16,707 nt of DNA from an uncultured Bacilli bacterium. GTDB taxonomy: Bacteria > Bacillota_I > Bacilli_A > RF39 > UBA660. This document shows, piece by piece, positions 6,959 to 14,700 of the stretch. Where the stretch lies: the NCBI GenBank assembly GCA_944350395.1, contig CALVPA010000010.1:1-16707 (forward strand), written 5' to 3'. The notes below the pieces were generated by a model. That model made no database searches. It was not told the DNA's origin and saw nothing but the letters and a program-made list of their open reading frames with translations. How positions within the stretch are numbered: position 1 is the stretch's first letter; every line of letters begins with the position of its first letter. A program made the position numbers and the translations under genes.

Positions 6959-7465
6959 TTGAAAGTAGCAATAATTTATAAAAGTATAACTGGCAATACT
7001 AAACTAATTGCAGAAGAAATAAAAAAAGAGTTATCTAGTGAAGAAATAGTATATTTTGATGAACCAAAAGAAGCAGTCGAAGCCGACGTATATTTTGTTG
7101 GGTCGTGGACCGATAAAGGTTCTTGTACCCCGAAAATCCAAAATTTTTTGAAGAGTCTTGCTAATAAAAAAATAGCTATATTTGGTACAGCAGGATTCGG
7201 TGGTTCGAAAGAGTATTACGATATTATATTTAATAATGTTAAAAAAAATATTTCTGAATCTAATGAAATAATAGGGTATTTTTACTGTCAAGGTAAGATG
7301 CCTATCTCTATAAAAGAAAAATATGAAAATATGGTTAAGGAAAATCCTAATAATATTAAGTTCAAAAGCATAATTGATAATTTCGATAATGCCTTAAATC
7401 ATCCTAATGAAAAAGATTTAAGAAATGTTAAAGATTGGATTTCTAGTATTCGTGATAAATTTTAA
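6959..7465 (+). CDS. Flavodoxin-family FMN protein (TTG start)
   Basis: This is a 168-residue cytoplasmic flavodoxin-like protein. The first strand and phosphate loop 'VAIIYKSITGNTKLIAEEI' contain the FMN-phosphate motif TGNT at residues 11-14. A central 'VYFVGSWTDKGSCTPKIQNFL' and 'KKIAIFGTAGFGG' supply the loops expected around the isoalloxazine ring. The start is TTG at 6959, set by AAGGTG (6948-6953) 5 bases upstream; no ATG fits. The C-terminal 'FDNALNHPNEKDL' region recalls the flavodoxins called BilS in gut Clostridia (partners of bilirubin reductase), but no BilR-like gene is nearby, so I do not adopt that name. It lies 21 bases after the tRNA with no promoter of its own seen, and 27 bases before an E2-like gene with which it probably forms an operon. 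Confidence 0.87.
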   Translation: MKVAIIYKSITGNTKLIAEEIKKELSSEEIVYFDEPKEAVEADVYFVGSWTDKGSCTPKIQNFLKSLANKKIAIFGTAGFGGSKEYYDIIFNNVKKNISESNEIIGYFYCQGKMPISIKEKYENMVKENPNNIKFKSIIDNFDNALNHPNEKDLRNVKDWISSIRDKF

Positions 7466-7492
7466 ATATTAATCTTGAGAAGGAGCAGTTTT

Positions 7493-8323
7493 ATGTCAAA
7501 AAATAGAAAAGACGGTATTTACGTTAAGCCTACAGATTCTATTCATGCTATAATACCATATCTTATGGAAAAGAGAACAGAAGCAGAAGTTTTTAAGACA
7601 GAAATTTTTGATATAACGAAATTGAAAGAGTGGATAGATGAAAAAAATAAGAATTTGGATTTTAAACTGACATATTTTCATGTGTTAACGGCCATCTTTT
7701 CTAAAACAGTATTTAATCGCCCCCTTTTAAACAGATTTGTACAAGGTCATAGAATATATGATAGACGTTTTGTATCAGTCACATTTGTTGCAAAAGATAA
7801 ATTTAGTGATGATGCAGAAGAGAAGATGATTGTGTTAAAGATTGATCCCAAAAAGAATGCAATAGAACTCGGTCGAGAGATGGCTATAGATATATTTAAG
7901 ACTAGAAAAGACGGTACTAACGATTTAGATAAGACGCTAAAATCTATAACTAAGATGCCAAGGGGAATACTAAAAATATTTGCTCGCATAGTAAAAATTA
8001 TGGATTATTATGGTGTAGTACCATCGAGTTTGACAGATAATGATTCGAATTATGCGACATTACTTTTGTCTAATTTAGGAAGTATAAAATGCAATTCTTG
8101 TTATCATCACTTGAACAACTATGGTACTAATTCAATAGTGATTACTATTGGCACTGTTAGAGAAGAAAAAAAACATTATTACGTAGATATCAGTGTGACT
8201 ATTGATGAACGAATTGCAGATGGTTTTTACTTTGCAAAATCTTTAAAATTAGTGCAATATATTGCCGATAATCCGGAACTACTAGATGAAGGATTAGGGA
8301 CTAAAATAGATTTCGATTTTTAG
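7493..8323 (+). CDS. 2-oxoacid dehydrogenase E2/chloramphenicol acetyltransferase-fold protein lacking the catalytic His
   Basis: This is a 276-residue stand-alone catalytic-type domain of the E2/CAT superfamily without lipoyl or subunit-binding domains. Recognisable parts are the 'LTYFHVLTAIFSKTVFNRPLLNR' helix region, 'ATLLLSNLGSI' (the E2 'T-SNLG' segment), 'GTNSIVITIG' and the C-terminal 'DISVTIDERIADGFYFAKSL'. The last matches the E2 active-site motif D-H-R-x-x-D-G, but His is replaced by Glu239, so the normal acyl-transfer base is missing. Asp243 and Gly244 are kept. Similar 'DERI-DG' proteins occur in Clostridia as far as I recall, so this is probably a family feature and not damage. 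Function is unknown. The start at 7493 has AGAAGGAG about 8 bases upstream. It follows the flavodoxin by 27 bases and ends in a terminator overlapping its stop. Confidence 0.8.
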   Translation: MSKNRKDGIYVKPTDSIHAIIPYLMEKRTEAEVFKTEIFDITKLKEWIDEKNKNLDFKLTYFHVLTAIFSKTVFNRPLLNRFVQGHRIYDRRFVSVTFVAKDKFSDDAEEKMIVLKIDPKKNAIELGREMAIDIFKTRKDGTNDLDKTLKSITKMPRGILKIFARIVKIMDYYGVVPSSLTDNDSNYATLLLSNLGSIKCNSCYHHLNNYGTNSIVITIGTVREEKKHYYVDISVTIDERIADGFYFAKSLKLVQYIADNPELLDEGLGTKIDFDF

Positions 8324-8345
8324 CTCTACATTTGTAGAGCTTTTC
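8322..8345 (+). terminator. Intrinsic terminator overlapping the E2-like gene stop codon
   Basis: AGCTCTAC (8322-8329) pairs with GTAGAGCT (8334-8341) around a 4-base loop. Two bases of the TAG stop fall in the stem. A short TTTTC tract and a T-rich region (to about 8364) follow. Confidence 0.85.
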
Positions 8346-8420
8346 ATTTGGCTTTCTTTTTTTATTCACTTTATTTTCACACTTTGAGAATAATATTAAT
8401 ACCGTGAAAGGGAGAAAGAT

Positions 8421-9875
8421 ATGTATATTTTAAAAAATGCGTGGATTTCGATAATGCGAAACAAGGGGAGAAATATTTTAATCGGAATAATAATTATCGT
8501 AGTAGCTTGTTCTTCTTGTATAGCACTATCCATTATGAACGCTGCAAATGAAATAGTTTCTTCGTACGACGAAAAGTATGATATCGAAGCTACTATTACG
8601 ATGAACAGACAAAATATGTTAAGCGATTTTAACAAAGATAGTTCTTCACAAGAAGAAAATATAGAAAAGTTTAATGAAATTGAAGAACTTACAGTTGAAG
8701 ATATAGATAACTATGGCAATAGTGAATATGTTTCAAGTTATTATTACACATCTAGCGTATCCGTAAATTCTAAAGAATTAGAGCCAGCTACAGAAGAAAT
8801 ACAAAGTTCTACGAATAATAAATTTAGGGACAATATGGGAATAAAAAACGAGAGAATGAGCACTGGCGATTTTACTTTGATTGGTTATAGTTCCTATAGT
8901 GCAATGAATGACTTTATTCTAGGTACTTATACGATAAGTGAAGGAACTATTAGTGAAGATTTTGAGAGTGATACATGTATCATTAATAGTGAATTAGCAT
9001 CTATAAATGATATAGAGATAGGAGATACAATAACTGTAGTTGACCCTGACGATGAAGATGTAGAATATGAACTTACTGTAACGGGATTTTATACAGATAA
9101 CAAAGAAGAAACAGAATCCGATATGAATTCGATGTATTCTCAAAGTGTCAATACTATTATTACCAATACACATGTGATAGATAGTATTAGTGAAAAAGAT
9201 GATTCTTTAAGAGTAAGTATCGGTCCGACGTTTATTTTAAAAAATAGTGATGTAGTTGATGAATTTTCTTCTGAATTACAAGAAAAAGGGTTAAACGAAT
9301 ATTATCAAGTTTCGACTAATTTAGATAAAATAGAAAGTGAAACTGAATCTATAAAAAATTTATCGAGCTTTGCAATAGTATTTCTAATTGTGACATTAAT
9401 TATAGGCGGTGTCGTTTTATTAGTATTAAACATGATAAACGTAAGAGAGAGAAAATACGAAATTGGTGTTTTAAGAACAATAGGAATGAAAAAAAGAGAA
9501 GTTATATTGCAGTTCGTATCTGAATTGATGATAGTTGCTTTTATATCGCTAATTATAGGTGCTTCAGTTGGTGCCGTACTAAGTGTTCCAGTATCTAACA
9601 AACTTTTAGAAAGTGAAATTAATTCTACTGAAAATCAAGTAAATCAAATTGGAGAAAACTTTGGTAAGCCAAACATGGATTTTAACATAGATAAAAATGA
9701 TATTAGTGAAGTATCAACTGTTGAAAAAGTTACAAGCATAAATGCTGCAGTAAATATAAAAGTTTTAATAGAACTATTGTGTATAGGATTAGGTCTAACA
9801 CTATTTAGTAGTATATCTGCAATGACGAGTATATCAAGGTTTTCACCTATAACAATTTTAAAAGAGAGGACTTAA
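8421..9875 (+). CDS. ABC transporter permease, FtsX/MacB type
   Basis: The 484-residue membrane protein has the four-helix FtsX/MacB arrangement. TM1 lies at about 18-40 ('NILIGIIIIVVAC'), followed by a large extracytoplasmic domain (about 41-310) rich in Asp, Glu, Ser and Thr. TM2 is at about 316-340, TM3 at about 366-390 and TM4 at about 447-470. After TM2 comes the family's cytoplasmic coupling segment 'RERKYEIGVLRTIGMKKRE'. Such proteins work with a separate ATPase in mechanotransmission or in export of peptides, lipoproteins or antibiotics; the substrate is unknown. GGGAGA precedes the ATG. The upstream 80 bases contain possible -10 boxes (TAATAT at 8391) but no convincing -35. The ATPase starts one base after the stop. 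No two-component system, often linked to BceAB-type pairs, is visible next to it. Confidence 0.92.
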   Translation: MYILKNAWISIMRNKGRNILIGIIIIVVACSSCIALSIMNAANEIVSSYDEKYDIEATITMNRQNMLSDFNKDSSSQEENIEKFNEIEELTVEDIDNYGNSEYVSSYYYTSSVSVNSKELEPATEEIQSSTNNKFRDNMGIKNERMSTGDFTLIGYSSYSAMNDFILGTYTISEGTISEDFESDTCIINSELASINDIEIGDTITVVDPDDEDVEYELTVTGFYTDNKEETESDMNSMYSQSVNTIITNTHVIDSISEKDDSLRVSIGPTFILKNSDVVDEFSSELQEKGLNEYYQVSTNLDKIESETESIKNLSSFAIVFLIVTLIIGGVVLLVLNMINVRERKYEIGVLRTIGMKKREVILQFVSELMIVAFISLIIGASVGAVLSVPVSNKLLESEINSTENQVNQIGENFGKPNMDFNIDKNDISEVSTVEKVTSINAAVNIKVLIELLCIGLGLTLFSSISAMTSISRFSPITILKERT

Positions 9876-9876
9876 T

Positions 9877-10551
9877 ATGAATAATGTATTAGAAATTAAA
9901 AATTTATCATATATATATAGCGACGGCTTTGACTATGTTTTAAAAAATTTGTCTTTCTCCTTTGAAAAAGGTAAAGTATATGCGATAAAAGGAAAAAGCG
10001 GTAGTGGAAAAACCACATTGTTATCGCTCATATCTGGATTGGAAAGATATAAAGAGGGTTCTATATTATTTAAAGGAAAAGAGTTAAACGATATAGATTT
10101 AGATTATTATAGAAGTTCTAATATTGGAATTGTCTTTCAGTCTTTTAATTTACTTCCACATTTAAATGCAATAGAAAACATAATATTATCTATGGACATA
10201 AGTAAAGTAAAATCCATTGATAAATATAAAATGGCTATCGAACTTTTAAAAAGTGTAGGATTAGACGAAGAAAAAGGTAAAAGAAGAATACTAAAACTGT
10301 CTGGTGGAGAACAACAAAGGGTAGCTATAGCTCGAAGTTTATCCTATAATCCTGAGATTATAATTGCGGATGAACCTACAGGAAACTTGGATAAAGAAAC
10401 AGAAGATGAAATCATGAAAATACTTACTGATCTTGCACATAAAGAAAATAAATGTGTAATTATAGCTACTCATTCAAATAACATAGCTAGTAAGTCGGAT
10501 GTTATATTTGAAATAAAAAAAAGTGTTAAAAATAAAGAAAAAATCGCTTAA
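9877..10551 (+). CDS. ABC transporter ATPase, MacB/LolD type
   Basis: The 224-residue nucleotide-binding subunit has every expected motif: Walker A 'GKSGSGKT' at 39-46, Q-loop Gln89 in 'IVFQSFNLLPHLNAIEN', signature 'LSGGEQQRVAIARSL' at 141-155, Walker B 'IIIADEPTGNLD' with Glu166, and switch His199. The 'SFNLLPHL-A-EN' and 'DEPTGNLD' forms are typical of the MacB/LolD/FtsE branch, matching the FtsX-type permease just upstream. Its ribosome binding site (GAGAGGA) lies in the permease 3' end and only one base separates the genes, so the two subunits are made together. It ends in a hairpin shared with the converging peptidase gene. Confidence 0.95.
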   Translation: MNNVLEIKNLSYIYSDGFDYVLKNLSFSFEKGKVYAIKGKSGSGKTTLLSLISGLERYKEGSILFKGKELNDIDLDYYRSSNIGIVFQSFNLLPHLNAIENIILSMDISKVKSIDKYKMAIELLKSVGLDEEKGKRRILKLSGGEQQRVAIARSLSYNPEIIIADEPTGNLDKETEDEIMKILTDLAHKENKCVIIATHSNNIASKSDVIFEIKKSVKNKEKIA

Positions 10552-10565
10552 CTTAGCGATTTTTT
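10538..10565. terminator. Bidirectional terminator between converging genes
   Basis: AATCGCT (10542-10548) pairs with AGCGATT (10555-10561). A run of A extends the stem on the left and T on the right (10538-10541 with 10562-10565), so a U tract is present on either strand. The loop is TAACTT. The ATPase stop codon (10549-10551) lies in the loop, and the minus-strand peptidase stop (10564-10566) touches the other edge. One 28-base element can therefore end both transcripts. Confidence 0.85.
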
Positions 10566-11640
10566 AGTGCAAGATTAATCTTTTAATATGTTCCTCATAC
10601 TTATCACTATTTTCGTTCGGAATAATTCCCAAAGATTGTATTCTATTGTAGTATTCTTTTTCAGATAATCTAACATCAAGAATCATTAATTTATTTAAAA
10701 TATAAAATGCATAATCAGGATCTTTTTTATAAATTACAAATAATTCAATGGCTATACTGTAACCTATAATATATCTAAAATTGTTAGCACTATTATTTTC
10801 TAAAATTAAATCTAATTCTTCACTGTCATAATTATCCAATAATTTTTTAATATTATCTCTAAGTTTATTTTTAGATTCAAAAGATTCAATTTCAATTTCA
10901 GAAATTAAAGCTAATTCTCTTTTTAAATCACAAGCAGCCATCTTTATATCTTCCCATTCAATATAAGTTGTAGCTTTTGCTTCTTTTTTAAAGGAGCCTT
11001 CTTTAGTAAAATAGTCACCACATATGAGTTCAAAAAATGTACTTACTATTTCAATAAATGGATTTGTACTAGTTAATAAATGTGAATTAGTATTAGTTAA
11101 AAAGTGAATGCCGTGTCCAAATTCGTGAGCAAGCGTTATAACATCTAAAAAATCATCTGATTTTAACATTTGGATATATATATCATCGAAATAAGGAATA
11201 TATGCAGTATCAGCATAAAAATCATCTGGTCCACTTTTTAAAAAATGAATATTTTTAGTATTAAAAAATTTAGAAAAAACTTCGTATATTTTTTTATTAG
11301 TTGCATTTTTAAAAAATAAATTTAAAAGTTCAAGTAAATCTTTGTCATTTAATTTTAATCTTGTATCATCCGGAATAAACATTTCGTCATAAGATTTAGA
11401 AAAACCATTTATTACCGGCCAAAGAAATCGTAATTTTTCTAAATATTTATAATCGTCTTCTATAATTGACTCAGGGTTTAAATAATTATTATAATAATTT
11501 TGCTTATCATTAACTAAATCTAATATAGTACTAATAGCATCATCTATTTTTACTTTTTGAGATGCTGATGCCTTTTTTTTAAGTTTCTCTAAAGAATTTA
11601 ACCTCTGCTTTAGTAAGTGTACATACCAGTTATATTCCAT
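10564..11640 (-). CDS. Compact M3-family zinc metallopeptidase (oligoendopeptidase F-like)
   Basis: The 358-residue protein has the gluzincin motif 'HEFGHGIH': zinc ligands His172 and His176, catalytic Glu173. The third ligand is probably Glu197 in 'EIVSTFFE', matching the PepF/M3 pattern 'E-(V/A)-ST--E' at the usual distance of about 25 residues. The preceding 'YADTAYIPYFDDIYIQM' resembles the substrate strand region. PepF-type enzymes are about 600 residues; this one has mainly the catalytic half and a short N-terminal helical region, so it is a small member or a reduced one. With no signal peptide it should act on peptides in the cytoplasm. AGGCGGTG lies 5 bases before the ATG, which supports the start. 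It has its own promoter and is transcribed towards the ABC genes. Confidence 0.88.
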   Translation of the reverse strand: MEYNWYVHLLKQRLNSLEKLKKKASASQKVKIDDAISTILDLVNDKQNYYNNYLNPESIIEDDYKYLEKLRFLWPVINGFSKSYDEMFIPDDTRLKLNDKDLLELLNLFFKNATNKKIYEVFSKFFNTKNIHFLKSGPDDFYADTAYIPYFDDIYIQMLKSDDFLDVITLAHEFGHGIHFLTNTNSHLLTSTNPFIEIVSTFFELICGDYFTKEGSFKKEAKATTYIEWEDIKMAACDLKRELALISEIEIESFESKNKLRDNIKKLLDNYDSEELDLILENNSANNFRYIIGYSIAIELFVIYKKDPDYAFYILNKLMILDVRLSEKEYYNRIQSLGIIPNENSDKYEEHIKRLILH

Positions 11641-11666
11641 ATTAACACCGCCTAAAAATATTAGTT

Positions 11667-11695
11667 ATAATACCATAAATGAACTTTTTAGTAAA
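11667..11695 (-). promoter_or_regulatory. SigA-type promoter of the metallopeptidase gene
   Basis: On the minus strand TTTACT (11695-11690) and TATTAT (11672-11667) are 17 bases apart. TGG directly before the -10 box gives a TG-extended element. The start would fall near 11660, about 20 bases before the ATG. Confidence 0.6.
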
Positions 11696-11704
11696 TAATA
11701 GAAT

Positions 11705-11741
11705 CATAATAAAAACCTATAAAAAATTATTTTATAGGTTT
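11705..11741 (-). terminator. Intrinsic terminator of the rnc-smc operon
   Basis: A perfect 12-pair stem is formed by 11713-11724 (AAACCTATAAAA) and 11730-11741, with a 5-base loop. Read on the minus strand it is followed by TTTTTATTAT. The smc stop codon (11740-11742) lies at the base of the stem. It isolates smc from the peptidase promoter just beyond. Confidence 0.85.
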
Positions 11742-14685
11742 AATCTATTCCTTCTAATTTAACGCTTACTAATTTTGAAACACCGGATTCTTGCATCGTA
11801 ATTCCATATAGGGTGTTTGCATATTCCATTGTCTTTTTCTTATGAGTTATTACAATAAACTGCGTTTTATGCTCGTAATCTTTTAGGTATGATCCAAACA
11901 TATCGACATTTGCTTCATCTAATGCTGCTTCTACCTCATCTAAAATGCAAAAAGGCACGACTTTGACATTTAGTACAGCAAAGAGTAGGGCAATAGCAGT
12001 AAGTGTCTTTTCTCCACCGCTTAAAAGGGTAATATTTTTTAGTTTCTTTCCAGGTGGTTCTGCAATGATATCGATACCTGTCTCTAAGATGTTTAAAGGT
12101 TCCGTTAAAATTAATTCGCCATGTCCTCCCTTGAAAAGTTTTGCAAATACTTTTTTAAATTCTGAATTGACTTTTTCAAAAGTATCTTTGAATTCTTTTT
12201 CCATCGTCGAATCCATTTCATTTATAACTTCTAATATATTATTTATAGAATCTTGTAAATCTTTTTTCTGACTTGAAAGAAATTCGTATCTCGTATTAAT
12301 TCTTTCAAATTCGTCGATAGAACCAGTATTCACATCCCCTAAATTGCGCATTTCTTTGCGTAAATATTGAACTCTATCTCTCGAGTTTTCGATATCTTCT
12401 GGAACATCGAATGTAGCTTTTGCTCTTTCATAAGTCATACTGTATTCATCGTTTAATCTGATTAGTAAATTATCTAGTTTGATATCTAATTTACCAAGTT
12501 TAACTTCGATGTCATTTAACTCGTTAACTTTTTTGTTGTAACTACTATTTACTCTTTTATTTGCTAGTTCGATTTCACTAATCTCTGTATTCAGTTCGGA
12601 CTTTCTAGTGCGCATAGATTCTAAAAGAGCAGAGAGTGCCTCTTTTTTGCTAACTTGTTCGTAATATTTAGCCATCGTGCGCTCTAACTCTTCATCTATT
12701 GCACTCGATTTCATATTTTCGGCACCCTTAAGTTCGCTTTCTTTTGATGTAATATTTGTTTCTATCTGTTCTTTAATGACAGTTTTGTTTTTAATAGTTT
12801 CCTTAAGTCCAATAATATCAGAATCTATCTTATTTAAATTTTTATTACACAATTCGATTTCTGAATTTAATTTTTCTAATTTTTCAGTGTTATAATCAAT
12901 ATCTTTTTGGATACGTGATAGATCCCTTTTATACTTTTCTAAATTATTCTTTTCATTTAGTGTACTTCTGTTATCCTTTTTTATTCCACCTGTGATAGAG
13001 CCACCAGTATGTAGTATTTCTCCATCTATACTCACAATTCTATAAGAGTATCCGATTAGTTTACCGATCCTATTCATAGCGTCGATGTTTTTAACTACTA
13101 TGACATTTCCTAGTTGATTTAACACAATATTCTTATATTTTGTATCATAAGTAATAAGATTACTTGCAATATCTATAAAGTCAGTATCGGCTTTAACTTT
13201 ATCTAATGTTAAATCATCTATATATTTAGGTTTAATCACATTTAAAGGAAAAAATGTCGCTCTACCAAGTTTATTATCTTTTAAATAATTTATCGCATTT
13301 TTAGCATCTTCTTCTGTATTTGTTACAATGACATTTTGGTTAAATCCTAAAATAGTGTCTATAGCAGTAGAGTAGGAATCCTTTACTTCGATTAAATTTC
13401 CTAATGTATTGCATATTCCTTTAAGTCTTGGATTATTTAAGACGCTTTTTACCGAATAAGGTGTAAAGTTTTCATTTTCTATATTTGAAGAAGCTATCGC
13501 TATTTTGTTTTTAACTTCGCTCAAAAGTCTATCCTTTAAATTTATTTCGCTCGTCAAACTAGATTTAGTAGCCATGTACTTTTTATAATCGTTTAAGAGT
13601 TCGTCCTTTTTGAGAGTGTACTCTTGCAACTTTTTCTCAGCTTCTTCTAATTCGCTCTCTAAAAGTTTTATATTGTTTGATAGCTCCATAATATTTTCTC
13701 TTAAACTGATCATATTATTTGCTAGTTTTACATCGTCTACTTCGTATTTTCTTCTTTCCGTTATGACTCTCTTGTTGGCATCTAAAGTAGAGATATCTTC
13801 AGTAACTTTTAGTAATTCTCTGCTCGTTGAATTAATCTTTTCTTCGAGTCTAATCAATTCTAATTTTAGTCTTTCTTCTTTTGCATCATCCTTAGCGTTA
13901 TTCGAATCTATCTCTTTTATTTCCTCTTGCAAAGAGTCACTATTTTTCTTTAGTTCTTCGTACTCTTTGTTTAAAACTGTTATATCGTTTATGAGGAGCG
14001 ATACTTCGATGCTTTCTAATTCTTCTTTAAAAGATAAAAACTTCTTAGCTTTAAGAGCTTGCTCTTTTAGTGGTTCTAAATTACCAGATATTTCATTTAT
14101 CACTAGATCTATTTTAGATAAGTTGTCCTTAGTCTTGTCTAACTTTTTTAGACTCTCTATCTTTCTCTTTTTATACTTTAATACACCTGCAGCTTCCTCG
14201 ATAATAGCGCGTCTTTCTTCTGGCTTTCCGTTTAATATTTCGCCAATTTTGCCTTGAGAGATTATACTGAATGCTTCCTTACCGGCACCGGAATCTAAAA
14301 ATAGATCCGTTATATCCTTTAATCTCACCTTAGCATTGTTTATCGAGTACTCGTTTTCACCGGTAGAGTAGACGACTCTCTTAATCTCTATATCTTTAAA
14401 ATCGCTGTTTAAATAGTGGTCGCTGTTATCGAAAGATAAAGATACACTCGCTCTAGTTAGAGGTTTTCTAGAACTGCTTCCTTGGAATATAACATCGCTC
14501 ATCTCTTTAGAACCTCTAAGTGCTTTGACGGATTGTTCACCAAGTACCCATTTTACTGCATCTACGATATTCGATTTGCCAGAACCGTTTGGTCCAACTA
14601 TACCAGTTATACCGTCTTTTATATCTATTTCTATTTTATCTGCAAAAGATTTAAACCCATACGCTTTGATACTCTTAAGTTGCAT
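11740..14685 (-). CDS. smc: SMC, chromosome partition/condensation ATPase
   Basis: SMC dimers load with ScpA/ScpB and extrude DNA loops to organise and segregate the chromosome. The 981-residue protein starts with the ABC head: Walker A 'GPNGSGKSN' at about 31-39, then 'AVKWVLGEQSVKALRG'. The first coiled coil spans about 165-410. The hinge, about 415-570, ends in the conserved Gly-rich 'GEILHTGGSITGG'. The returning coil spans about 570-800. The C-terminal head has signature 'LSGGEKTLTAIALLFA' (about 888-903) and Walker B 'FCILDEVEAALDEAN' (about 912-926). B. subtilis SMC is near 1186 residues, so both arms are about 100 residues shorter; mycoplasma SMC has a similar short length. AGGAAGTG precedes the ATG, and only 15 bases separate it from rnc. 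The usual next gene, ftsY, does not follow. Confidence 0.98.
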   Translation of the reverse strand: MQLKSIKAYGFKSFADKIEIDIKDGITGIVGPNGSGKSNIVDAVKWVLGEQSVKALRGSKEMSDVIFQGSSSRKPLTRASVSLSFDNSDHYLNSDFKDIEIKRVVYSTGENEYSINNAKVRLKDITDLFLDSGAGKEAFSIISQGKIGEILNGKPEERRAIIEEAAGVLKYKKRKIESLKKLDKTKDNLSKIDLVINEISGNLEPLKEQALKAKKFLSFKEELESIEVSLLINDITVLNKEYEELKKNSDSLQEEIKEIDSNNAKDDAKEERLKLELIRLEEKINSTSRELLKVTEDISTLDANKRVITERRKYEVDDVKLANNMISLRENIMELSNNIKLLESELEEAEKKLQEYTLKKDELLNDYKKYMATKSSLTSEINLKDRLLSEVKNKIAIASSNIENENFTPYSVKSVLNNPRLKGICNTLGNLIEVKDSYSTAIDTILGFNQNVIVTNTEEDAKNAINYLKDNKLGRATFFPLNVIKPKYIDDLTLDKVKADTDFIDIASNLITYDTKYKNIVLNQLGNVIVVKNIDAMNRIGKLIGYSYRIVSIDGEILHTGGSITGGIKKDNRSTLNEKNNLEKYKRDLSRIQKDIDYNTEKLEKLNSEIELCNKNLNKIDSDIIGLKETIKNKTVIKEQIETNITSKESELKGAENMKSSAIDEELERTMAKYYEQVSKKEALSALLESMRTRKSELNTEISEIELANKRVNSSYNKKVNELNDIEVKLGKLDIKLDNLLIRLNDEYSMTYERAKATFDVPEDIENSRDRVQYLRKEMRNLGDVNTGSIDEFERINTRYEFLSSQKKDLQDSINNILEVINEMDSTMEKEFKDTFEKVNSEFKKVFAKLFKGGHGELILTEPLNILETGIDIIAEPPGKKLKNITLLSGGEKTLTAIALLFAVLNVKVVPFCILDEVEAALDEANVDMFGSYLKDYEHKTQFIVITHKKKTMEYANTLYGITMQESGVSKLVSVKLEGID

Positions 14686-14700
14686 TTAATTCACTTCCTA

